Shown: positions 1 through 3,983 of the stretch, one piece after another | Numbering within the stretch: position 1 is the stretch's first letter | Layout: each line of letters starts with the position of its first letter | Assembly: GCA_019113125.1 (NCBI GenBank) | Contig: DXIA01000195.1 | Span: 1 to 5,123 of the forward strand | Origin: Candidatus Pygmaiobacter gallistercoris | GTDB lineage: Bacteria > Bacillota > Clostridia > Oscillospirales > Ruminococcaceae | Direction: 5' to 3' | Length of the DNA: 5,123 nucleotides | Made by a program: the position numbers and the translations under genes | The notes under the pieces: generated by a model | Databases searched by the model: none | Told to the model about the DNA's origin: nothing | What the model saw: the letters and a program-made list of their open reading frames with translations, nothing else

Positions 1-305
1 GTCTTCATCTCGGCGATCTCGCCGCGATGGAGCACGATGCCGCCGATGACCTGAACCGGGAAGTGACGCATCCCCAGCACCCGGTCGGAGGCCTCGCGGC
101 AGGCCGCGAAGGCGTCGGGCAGAATGTCGTCCAGCGTTTCGCCGTCGGCCAGCCGCTGTTTCAGTGCCGGGGTGACCGCCTGCAGCTCTGCATCCGAAAG
201 CGCCTTGTAGTGATCCTCCAGCGCGAGCACCTTGTCCGCGATGGGACGGATCTTTTTCAGCTCCTTATCGGAAAAGCTGCCGAAAATCTTTTCGAAAAAA
301 GCCAT
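1..305 (-). CDS. secA: Protein translocase subunit SecA, N-terminal fragment (truncated by window edge)
   Basis: The ATPase motor that drives unfolded preproteins through the SecYEG channel; it acts in the cytosol and at the inner face of the membrane. Only the first 101 codons lie in the window. The protein starts [19 protein letters not shown] and runs through a helical stretch typical of SecA ([20 protein letters not shown], then [18 protein letters not shown]). It ends with [19 protein letters not shown], the conserved block that in SecA directly precedes the Walker A sequence GEGKT, which would lie just outside the window. The ATG at 305-303 is preceded 7 nt upstream by AGGCGG (318-313), a good ribosome site. 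It lies downstream of rsmA on the same strand but has its own strong promoter in the 132-bp gap. Family assignment is confident; nothing can be said about the ATPase, preprotein-binding or C-terminal zinc-binding regions. Confidence 0.96.
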   Translation of the reverse strand, partial: MAFFEKIFGSFSDKELKKIRPIADKVLALEDHYKALSDAELQAVTPALKQRLADGETLDDILPDAFAACREASDRVLGMRHFPVQVIGGIVLHRGEIAEMK

Positions 306-330
306 TTGATTACCGCCTAATCTTATTTAA

Positions 331-360
331 TGTACGCCGACCAAAGCGGCGGCGCATACA
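331..360 (-). promoter_or_regulatory. 5'-terminal hairpin in the secA leader
   Basis: TGTA+CGCCG (331-339) is complementary to CGGCG+TACA (350-360) with a 2-nt bulge at 355-356 and a 10-nt loop. The 9-bp stem begins at or next to the predicted start site (about 361), so the secA mRNA would begin with a stem-loop. It ends 12 nt before the ribosome site and does not cover it, and no T-run follows it. A role in 5' mRNA stability is more likely than termination, but that is inference. Confidence 0.5.
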
Positions 361-367
361 CGCCATT

Positions 368-396
368 ATTTTACACCGTGAGCGCGGGACTGTCAA
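368..396 (-). promoter_or_regulatory. SigA-type promoter of secA
   Basis: On the minus strand a perfect -35 TTGACA (396-391) is followed after exactly 17 nt by TAAAAT (373-368), five of six matches to the -10 consensus. Transcription would start near 361, giving a leader of about 55 nt before the secA ATG. It lies in the rsmA-secA gap and is the best promoter match in the window, so secA is probably expressed independently of rsmA. Confidence 0.8.
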
Positions 397-437
397 ACCG
401 GAAAAACCGCGCAAAAAGGGAAAGAAGGTCGTTCTGC

Positions 438-1286
438 TCACAGCTGATCGGCCAGCGCGGCAAAGTCCGCCAGCGTCAGCTGCTCGGGCCGCACCAGCTC
501 GCCCCGGCCCAGCGCGGCGACCGCGGCGGCGACCTGCGGCTTTGGCAGTGAGAGTCCGCTGCTGATCGCGTTGACCGCCGTCTTGCGCCGCTGGGAAAAG
601 GCGGCCCGGATGACCGCAAACATCCGCTGTTCACTGGCGGGGCGCACCGGAGGATCGGTGCGGGGGCGCAGCTGAATGACCGCGCTGGTGACCTTCGGGG
701 GCGGGGTGAAACTGCCGGGGGAGACGGTGAACAGGGTGCGCGCCTCGGCGTAATACTGCACGGCCAGACTGATGGCGCCGACCTGGCGGCTGCCCGGCGC
801 AGCGCAGATCCGCTGGGCGGCCTCCCGCTGCACCATGACGGTGATGCTCTCGACCGGCAGCCGCTCCTCGAGCAGTTTCATCAGGATCGGGCTGGTGATG
901 TAGTAGGGCAGATTTGCGATTACCGCCACCCGCAGACCCGCAAATTCCTGCTGGATCAGTGCGGCGAGATCGGTCTTGAGCACATCCGCGAGGACGATCT
1001 TGACATTGTCGAATTCAGCGAGCGTCTCGGCCAGAAGGGCGGGCAGCCGCTGGTCGACCTCGACTGCGACCACCTTCGCGGCGCGCAGCGCGGCCTCCTT
1101 GGTCAGCACCCCGATACCGGGGCCGATCTCGAGCACCCCGAACCCCCGGTCGATGCCGGCGGCCTCCACCATCCGCGGGCAGACGGTGGGATTGATGATG
1201 AAGTTTTGTCCAAATCCCTTGGAGAGGGCGAACCCGTGGCGGCGGCAGAGCTCCCGGACGGTGGCAAGATCGGTCAGATTCGGCAT
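438..1286 (-). CDS. rsmA: 16S rRNA (adenine(1518)-N6/adenine(1519)-N6)-dimethyltransferase RsmA (KsgA)
   Basis: Dimethylates two adjacent adenosines in the 3'-terminal hairpin of 16S rRNA, using SAM, late in 30S assembly. The 282-residue protein has the full set of family motifs: LSKGFGQNFI (21-30), the SAM-binding loop EIGPGIGVLT (53-62), the acidic residue of AVEVDQ (74-79), ADVLKTD (100-106), the catalytic NLPYYITSPIL (125-135), FTPPPKVTSAVI (193-204) and FSQRRKT (230-236). Length is normal for the family. I chose the ATG at 1286 over the in-frame ATG at 1310 because GGAGAA (1297-1292) lies 5 nt upstream of it; the 1310 ATG has no ribosome site and would sit in a hairpin loop. A promoter lies at 1341-1369. 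No convincing terminator follows the TGA, so some readthrough towards secA is possible. Confidence 0.97.
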   Translation of the reverse strand: MPNLTDLATVRELCRRHGFALSKGFGQNFIINPTVCPRMVEAAGIDRGFGVLEIGPGIGVLTKEAALRAAKVVAVEVDQRLPALLAETLAEFDNVKIVLADVLKTDLAALIQQEFAGLRVAVIANLPYYITSPILMKLLEERLPVESITVMVQREAAQRICAAPGSRQVGAISLAVQYYAEARTLFTVSPGSFTPPPKVTSAVIQLRPRTDPPVRPASEQRMFAVIRAAFSQRRKTAVNAISSGLSLPKPQVAAAVAALGRGELVRPEQLTLADFAALADQL

Positions 1287-1302
1287 TGCAGTTCTCCGTT
1301 TC

Positions 1303-1319
1303 TCCCGCATGGCGCGGGA
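1303..1319 (-). promoter_or_regulatory. Hairpin in the rsmA leader
   Basis: TCCCGC (1303-1308) and GCGGGA (1314-1319) form a perfect 6-bp stem with a 5-nt loop. It lies inside the predicted rsmA leader, about 15 nt after the predicted start site and 5 nt before the ribosome site. The upstream in-frame ATG (1310-1308) falls at the loop, a further argument against it as the start codon. No function can be assigned. Confidence 0.35.
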
Positions 1320-1340
1320 ATAATGTTGCAGGACAACAGT

Positions 1341-1369
1341 AGTATACCATATTCTCCGCCGCTTGTCCG
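1341..1369 (-). promoter_or_regulatory. SigA-type promoter of rsmA, extended -10
   Basis: On the minus strand the -10 is TATACT (1346-1341) with an extended TGG immediately before it. The -35 is CGGACA (1369-1364), four of six matches, at a 17-nt spacing. The predicted start is near 1334, giving a leader of about 48 nt. It sits back to back with the promoter of the dCMP deaminase gene; the two -35 elements are only 8 nt apart. Confidence 0.65.
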
Positions 1370-1377
1370 CTGGGTGC

Positions 1378-1406
1378 TTGCAGAATCCGCGCCGATCGTT
1401 TATGAT
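1378..1406 (+). promoter_or_regulatory. SigA-type promoter of the dCMP deaminase gene
   Basis: TTGCAG (1378-1383) and TATGAT (1401-1406) are separated by 17 nt. The -10 has five of six matches to consensus and the -35 only the TTG core. Transcription would begin near 1413, about 47 nt before the chosen ATG at 1460. This would rule out effective use of the in-frame ATG at 1415, which would be almost leaderless. Confidence 0.55.
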
Positions 1407-1411
1407 AGAGA

Positions 1412-1440
1412 AAAATGAAAAAACGCCGGGATCTCCGGCG
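1412..1440 (-). terminator. Terminator-like hairpin with T6 on the minus strand, also a 5'-UTR hairpin on the plus strand
   Basis: CGCCGG (1424-1429) and CCGGCG (1435-1440) form a perfect 6-bp GC stem with a 5-nt loop. Read on the minus strand it is followed directly by TTTTTT and then CATTTTT, the classic form of an intrinsic terminator. It would stop transcripts running antisense through the deaminase gene before they reach the rsmA promoter. Read on the plus strand it is a stem-loop about 11 nt from the 5' end of the deaminase mRNA, preceded by an A-tract. Which role matters cannot be told from sequence. Confidence 0.5.
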
Positions 1441-1459
1441 ATGGAACGGGAGGATTTGC

Positions 1460-1948
1460 ATGGTGCGCAGGGACAAGATCAACTACTATCTGGATATCGC
1501 GGACACCGTTTCCAAGCGCGGGACCTGTCTGCGGCGCAACTACGGCGCAATCATCGTCAAGAATGACGAGATCATCTCGACCGGCTATGTCGGAGCGCCC
1601 CGCGGGCGGAAAAACTGCAGCGATATGGGGGTGTGCATCCGGGAAAAACTGCGGATTCCGCGCGGGGAGCGGTATGAGCTCTGCCGCAGCGTTCACGCCG
1701 AGGCGAATGCCATCATCAGCGCCGATCGCAAGTCGATGATCGGCGCCACCCTCTATCTCTCCGGGCGGAACGTGTCGGACGGACAGTATGTCAAGGGCGC
1801 GATGTGCTGCAGCATGTGCAAGCGGATGATCATCAACGCCGGCATCAGCCAGGTGATCGTCCGGCTGGACGATGAGAACTATCAGGTGGTCGAGGTCGAG
1901 GACTGGATCAAAAACGACGAGAGTCTTGAGGGAACCTTTGGCTATTGA
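1460..1948 (+). CDS. dCMP deaminase-family zinc protein (ComEB-like)
   Basis: Probably deaminates dCMP to dUMP, feeding dTMP synthesis in the cytosol. The 162-residue protein has the zinc signature HAE at 79-81 inside CRSVHAEANAI (His79 zinc ligand, Glu81 proton shuttle) and CCSMCKRMIINAGI at 116-129, where Cys117 and Cys120 would be the other zinc ligands. The usual PCxxC proline is replaced by Cys116. The block NCSDMGVCIREKLRIPRGERYE (52-73) is of the kind seen in clostridial dCMP deaminases. I chose ATG 1460 because GGGAGG (1448-1453) lies 6 nt upstream; the in-frame ATG at 1415 adds a basic 15-residue extension and lacks a ribosome site. The gene has its own promoter and is followed by a hairpin before the patatin gene. 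A comE competence role is not implied, as comEA and comEC are absent. Other nucleotide substrates are possible. Confidence 0.88.
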   Translation: MVRRDKINYYLDIADTVSKRGTCLRRNYGAIIVKNDEIISTGYVGAPRGRKNCSDMGVCIREKLRIPRGERYELCRSVHAEANAIISADRKSMIGATLYLSGRNVSDGQYVKGAMCCSMCKRMIINAGISQVIVRLDDENYQVVEVEDWIKNDESLEGTFGY

Positions 1949-1957
1949 GACGACACC

Positions 1958-1989
1958 GACAGGGCGGCCGCGCGGCCGCTCTGTTCTTC
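1958..1989 (+). terminator. Long GC hairpin after the dCMP deaminase gene, likely weak terminator
   Basis: Twelve consecutive pairs (two of them G-T) join 1958-1969 to 1974-1985 around a GCGC tetraloop. The core is GCGGCCGCGCGGCCGC, which is two abutting NotI sites (1964-1979). It begins 10 nt after the deaminase stop codon and is followed by TTCTTCT, a pyrimidine-rich tract with interrupted T-runs. It is probably a leaky terminator between the deaminase and patatin genes, as no separate promoter for the latter is visible. Confidence 0.5.
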
Positions 1990-2005
1990 TGTCCGCGGCG
2001 GACAG
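1989..2005 (+). promoter_or_regulatory. Hairpin directly upstream of the patatin ribosome site
   Basis: CTGTCCG (1989-1995) pairs with CGGACAG (1999-2005), a perfect 7-bp stem with a CGG triloop. It ends where the purine-rich ribosome site (2005-2013) begins. The sequence GACAG occurs both here (2001-2005) and at the 5' foot of the preceding hairpin (1958-1962), so the two structures can compete for the CTGT segments at 1981-1984 and 1989-1992. Confidence 0.35.
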
Positions 2006-2025
2006 GGAAGGAGAGCGAAGAAAAG

Positions 2026-2883
2026 TTGAAGACGGGATTGGTCATGGAGGGCGGTGCATTCCGCACCATCTTTTCCACCGGAGTTTGCGACGCACTGATC
2101 GATCTGGGGCTGACCTGCGACTATATGATCGGGGTATCGGCCGGCATCGCTTATGGTGTGAGCTATCTGTCCGGGCAGAAGAAGAGAAATTTAAAAATTC
2201 TCACCCGGTATGTACACGACAAGCGGTACATGGGGGTCCGCAACCTGCTGCGGCGGGATAACCGCAGCTATTTCGGGCTGAAATTTGCCTACGAGGAGAT
2301 CCCGAACAAGCTGATTCCCTTCGATTACGAGGCGTTTGCGGCCTGGCCGGGGGAGGCGGAGGCGGTGGTCACCAGTCTCGCCGACGGCAAGGCGGTCTAC
2401 CTGCCGGTGCCCCGGAGTGATGAGCACTTTCTGCTGCTGCAGGCCACCTGTGCGATGCCGCTGCTCTTTCCGACCTTTGATCTCGGCAGCGGGCCGGTAC
2501 TCGACGGCGGGGTGGCGGACGCGATCCCGTTTGAGCGGGCGCTGGAGCAGGGCTGCGACAAGCTGACCGTCATCCTGACCCGGGAACGGGAGTACCACAA
2601 GCAGCCCGAAAAGCTGGAGCCGGTGATCGATTTCGCCTATCGTCGCTGGCCGGCCTTCTGCGAGGTGATGCGGCACCGGGCCGAGCGGTATGAGCAGCAG
2701 CGGGAGAAACTCTTCGCGCTCGAGCGGGAGGGAAAGGCGCTGGTCATCGCACCGAAGAGCACCGCCGGGTTCTCCCGGGTGGAAAAGGATCTTTCCAAGA
2801 TCCGGGCGCTCTGGAAGGAAGGCTATGATGAGGGCATGGCGCGGCGGGAGGAGCTCGCCGCCTTCCTCAAACCGAAAAAGTAA
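2026..2883 (+). CDS. Patatin-like phospholipase (YjjU/RssA-like acyl hydrolase)
   Basis: A serine acyl hydrolase of the patatin family, expected to act on phospholipids or other lipid esters; the physiological substrate is unknown. The 285-residue protein has the three family landmarks: oxyanion-hole motif EGGAFR (8-13), nucleophile motif GVSAG with Ser38, and the second catalytic residue in LDGG (Asp160) followed by VADAIPFERA. There is no signal peptide or membrane segment, so a cytosolic protein is likely. The C-terminal quarter is basic and helical. I chose TTG 2026 because it gives the family's short N-terminus (MKTGLVMEGG); the in-frame ATG at 1945 overlaps the deaminase stop and adds a poor-quality extension, and ATG 2044 would remove the first strand. 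AAGGAG (2008-2013) lies 12 nt upstream, longer than ideal. It probably shares a transcript with the deaminase gene. Its former terminator now appears to lie beyond the inserted element. Confidence 0.9.
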   Translation: MKTGLVMEGGAFRTIFSTGVCDALIDLGLTCDYMIGVSAGIAYGVSYLSGQKKRNLKILTRYVHDKRYMGVRNLLRRDNRSYFGLKFAYEEIPNKLIPFDYEAFAAWPGEAEAVVTSLADGKAVYLPVPRSDEHFLLLQATCAMPLLFPTFDLGSGPVLDGGVADAIPFERALEQGCDKLTVILTREREYHKQPEKLEPVIDFAYRRWPAFCEVMRHRAERYEQQREKLFALEREGKALVIAPKSTAGFSRVEKDLSKIRALWKEGYDEGMARREELAAFLKPKK

Positions 2884-2889
2884 AACAAA

Positions 2890-2910
2890 GGTGTGGCAGA
2901 ATAAGAAAAC
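2890..2910 (+). repeat. Left terminal inverted repeat
   Basis: This 21-bp repeat matches the reverse complement of 3184-3204 at 19 positions. Its inner part, read outward on the minus strand, is GTTTTCTTATT, which forms the T-tract of the leftward terminator. GGCAGAA (2895-2901) can also pair with TTCTGCC at 2934-2940. Confidence 0.8.
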
Positions 2911-2930
2911 GCAACTTCCTTTTGGAAGTT
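2901..2930 (-). terminator. Leftward (outward) terminator at the left end of the element
   Basis: AACTTCC (2913-2919) and GGAAGTT (2924-2930) form a perfect 7-bp stem with a 4-nt loop. On the minus strand the stem is followed by GCG and then TTTTCTTATT, the T-rich strand of the left terminal repeat. It would stop transcripts entering the patatin gene antisense, for example readthrough from pspA. Confidence 0.55.
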
Positions 2931-2931
2931 T

Positions 2932-3043
2932 AGTTCTGCCGTAGACTTTTGGCGTAGAAAGCACTCAGAGCGGCCCCCCAAGCCACCAAGGCTTGAGGGG
3001 CCACTCTTCGCACTTTCTCCATCCAAAATTCTGGGGCAGAACT
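2932..3043. repeat. 112-nt imperfect inverted repeat (rod-like hairpin)
   Basis: Successive helices are separated by small internal loops: AGTTCTGCC/GGCAGAACT (2932-2940 with 3035-3043), TTTTGG/CCAAAA (2947-2952 with 3023-3028), AGAAAG/CTTTCT (2956-2961 with 3013-3018), AGAG/CTCT (2967-2970 with 3004-3007), GGCCCC/GGGGCC (2972-2977 with 2997-3002) and CAAGCC/GGCTTG (2979-2984 with 2990-2995). The terminal loop is 5 nt. The internal loops are 6x6, 3x4, 5x5, 1x1 and 1x1, so the two arms are nearly colinear: 37 pairs in all. The pairing is symmetric in DNA, so either strand could fold. Confidence 0.75.
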
Positions 3044-3051
3044 GCAAGGCA

Positions 3052-3179
3052 CCGTAAAAAGGTCGGTTTTGATGCGGGTGCAAGGAAAAACGCCGAAGGC
3101 ACCCTTTGTGGATGTCGCGGGCAGCAGAGCTGCCCCGACGTTTTGACGCCGCAGCCGCGCAAAAGCGGCCTTTTTACGG
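3052..3179. repeat. 14-bp long-range inverted repeat enclosing two hairpins
   Basis: CCGTAAAAAGGTCG (3052-3065) is complementary to CGGCCTTTTTACGG (3166-3179) over 14 consecutive pairs with one G-T. The enclosed 100 nt contain the stem GGGTGC/GCACCC (3076-3081 with 3099-3104) and the longer hairpin at 3112-3141. Forming this helix excludes the local terminator stem GCCGC/GCGGC (3154-3158 with 3165-3169). Confidence 0.6.
3112..3141 (+). other. GC-rich hairpin inside the element
   Basis: GTCG (3114-3117) plus GGGCAGC (3119-3125) pair with GCTGCCC (3129-3135) plus CGAC (3136-3139), with a single bulged C at 3118 and a 3-nt AGA loop. Two further pairs (one T-G) can be added outside. It is followed by a short TTTT run (3141-3144), so a weak rightward terminator is possible. 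Confidence 0.5.
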
Positions 3180-3191
3180 CGTTGTTTTCTT
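3145..3191 (+). terminator. Rightward (outward) terminator at the right end of the element
   Basis: Two nested stems are possible. The inner GCCGC/GCGGC (3154-3158 with 3165-3169, 6-nt loop) is followed by CTTTTT. The outer ACGCCG/CGGCGT (3146-3151 with 3177-3182) is followed by TGTTTTCTT, the T-rich strand of the right terminal repeat. Either would stop rightward readthrough from the patatin gene before it runs antisense into pspA. Confidence 0.6.
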
Positions 3192-3204
3192 ATCCTGACA
3201 CACC
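3184..3204 (-). repeat. Right terminal inverted repeat
   Basis: Inverted partner of 2890-2910, with two mismatches. Its plus strand begins GTTTTCTTATCC, giving the T-tract of the rightward terminator. It ends 2 nt before the strong hairpin at 3207-3237. Confidence 0.8.
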
Positions 3205-3206
3205 TA

Positions 3207-3244
3207 ATGGGGCGCAGGATTTTTTCCTGCGCCCCATCTTTTAT
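3207..3244 (+). terminator. Strong terminator hairpin between the patatin gene and pspA
   Basis: A perfect 12-bp stem joins 3207-3218 to 3226-3237 (core GGGGCGCAGG/CCTGCGCCCC) with a 7-nt loop of A and six T. On the plus strand CTTTTATT follows, so it is a good terminator for rightward transcripts. On the minus strand it starts 14 nt after the pspA stop codon, but the sequence after the stem is now TAGGTGTG, without a T-run. Without the element at 2890-3204 the minus strand would read into TTTGTTTTA, so it was probably once bidirectional. Confidence 0.8.
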
Positions 3245-3251
3245 TCTGTGG

Positions 3252-3932
3252 TTACAGCCCCAGTTCCTGTTTCATCTTGGCGAGCTCATCCTCCACCGAG
3301 GCGTCGGTGCCGGCGGCGCTGTACTTTGCCTCCAGCGCCTTGGCCTCGTCCACCGGTTCGGTGTTCAGCTGGGACATCGCGTTCGCCTCATCCAGCATCC
3401 GGTCGGCCTTCTCCTCCATCCGGTCAAAGGCGCTCATCGCGCCGGAGGCCTTGTCGGAGGCGGAGCTGACCTCGTTGACCTTCTGCTGGGTCTTGGCGAC
3501 CGCGACCTTCGCCTTGATCGTCTCGCGGCGGGACTTGAGGGTCTCGATGTCGCTGACCAGCTTGTCGTGCATCTGCCGCATCTTCTCGGCGTTTTCATGG
3601 GCCGAGGCATAGGCGGTTGCAAGGCCGGCGCCGGCGCTCTCGAGCTGCTGTTTCTTGGCGATGAAGACCTTGGCGTCCGCCTCATTGCCCGCCTGCAGCG
3701 CCTTCTTGGCAAGGCCCGCGTACTTTTCGGTCTCGGCGCGGTTCTCGTCCACCAACCGCTTGGTGCGGGCCTCCTCGGCCATGACGCCGGCGGTCTCCTT
3801 CTTGACCTCTGCCAGATTGTCCGCCAGCTCCCGCAGATACTGGTCGATCATCTTGGCAGGATCCTCCATCTTATCCAGAACGGCGTTGACGTTGGCCTGA
3901 ATGATATCGCTGAATCTCTGAAGAATTCCCAT
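3252..3932 (-). CDS. pspA: PspA/IM30 (Vipp1) family membrane-stress protein
   Basis: Peripheral membrane protein of the ESCRT-III-like PspA/IM30 family, which assembles on the inner leaflet and helps keep the membrane intact under envelope stress. The 226-residue protein has the family's amphipathic N-terminus (MGILQRFSDIIQANVNAVLD, 1-20), the conserved KMEDPAKMIDQYLRE hinge (21-35) and long charged, Ala/Lys/Glu-rich helices (about 36-185) with strong coiled-coil character. A short acidic C-terminus ends in DELAKMKQELGL. Length is close to classical PspA, with no Vipp1-type C-terminal extension. The ATG has GGGAGG 6 nt upstream (3944-3939 on the minus strand). It follows the TPM-domain gene by 51 bp on the same strand, so co-transcription is likely. 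No PspF, PspB or PspC homologue or Lia regulator is visible. PspA rather than Vipp1 is a judgement from length; family membership is firm. Confidence 0.93.
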   Translation of the reverse strand: MGILQRFSDIIQANVNAVLDKMEDPAKMIDQYLRELADNLAEVKKETAGVMAEEARTKRLVDENRAETEKYAGLAKKALQAGNEADAKVFIAKKQQLESAGAGLATAYASAHENAEKMRQMHDKLVSDIETLKSRRETIKAKVAVAKTQQKVNEVSSASDKASGAMSAFDRMEEKADRMLDEANAMSQLNTEPVDEAKALEAKYSAAGTDASVEDELAKMKQELGL

Positions 3933-3964
3933 CTTGTACCTCCCAAAATCGTTTTGTATTTTTA

Positions 3965-3978
3965 CCGCCCGAGGGCGG
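3965..3978 (-). other. Small hairpin between the TPM-domain gene and pspA
   Basis: CCGCC (3965-3969) pairs with GGCGG (3974-3978) around a 4-nt loop that reads CTCG on the minus strand. It begins 5 nt after the TPM-domain stop codon. No T-run follows on the minus strand (TAAAAATAC), so it is unlikely to terminate; it may stabilise or process a joint mRNA. Confidence 0.3.
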
Positions 3979-3983
3979 CAAAG

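Larger units (their letters stand above)
2890..3204. mobile_element. Non-coding MITE-like element with 21-bp terminal inverted repeats
   Basis: The ends are 21-bp inverted repeats, 2890-2910 and 3184-3204, identical except at the 7th and 11th positions; the left begins GGTGTGGCAGAATAAG and the right, inverted, GGTGTGTCAGGATAAG. The match extends one base outward (A2889/T3205). Adjacent AA dinucleotides (2887-2888 and 3206-3207) are a possible but weak 2-bp target duplication. No open frame inside resembles a transposase or any protein I recognise, and the element is far too short for one. The interior is almost wholly inverted repeats: hairpin 2913-2930, rod 2932-3043, long-range helix 3052-3065 with 3166-3179, and hairpins at 3076-3104 and 3112-3141. 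It fills the gap between two convergent genes. A non-autonomous element moved by a transposase elsewhere is the simplest reading; a structured RNA gene is the alternative. Family not recognised. Confidence 0.7.

Noticed and set aside
1287..1310. Upstream in-frame ATG as the rsmA start
   Set aside because: No ribosome site precedes 1310 and it sits in a hairpin loop; ATG 1286 has GGAGAA 5 nt upstream and matches family N-termini better.
1945..2025. In-frame ATG at 1945 as the patatin start
   Set aside because: It would overlap the deaminase stop codon and translate the two intergenic hairpins into an Arg/Ala-rich extension unlike the family; TTG 2026 gives the normal N-terminus.
2191..2964. 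Open frame of 257 codons on the minus strand across the patatin gene
   Set aside because: Antisense shadow of a gene with clear catalytic motifs; it has no ribosome site and begins inside the non-coding element.
2932..3043. 6S RNA, tmRNA, RNase P RNA or SRP RNA in the structured gap
   Set aside because: The rod lacks the single large central bubble of 6S RNA, no 3' CCA/tRNA-like end or tag frame is seen, and the conserved RNase P and SRP core sequences are absent. Exact terminal inverted repeats favour a mobile element.
2890..3204. CRISPR array in the repeat-rich gap
   Set aside because: The repeats are inverted, not regularly spaced direct repeats, and no spacer pattern is present.
2993..3469. 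Open frames crossing the element on either strand (for example 2993-3469 plus, 2965-3162 minus)
   Set aside because: They run through the hairpins and terminator, have no ribosome site, and give Cys/Arg/Pro-rich translations with no domain. If the element is multi-copy, such frames would be repeatedly annotated as hypothetical proteins without being genes.
3954..3982. Possible separate pspA promoter, TTGCCG and TACAAA at 17-nt spacing on the minus strand
   Set aside because: Each box has only four matches and the -35 overlaps the intergenic hairpin; co-transcription with the upstream gene explains expression without it.
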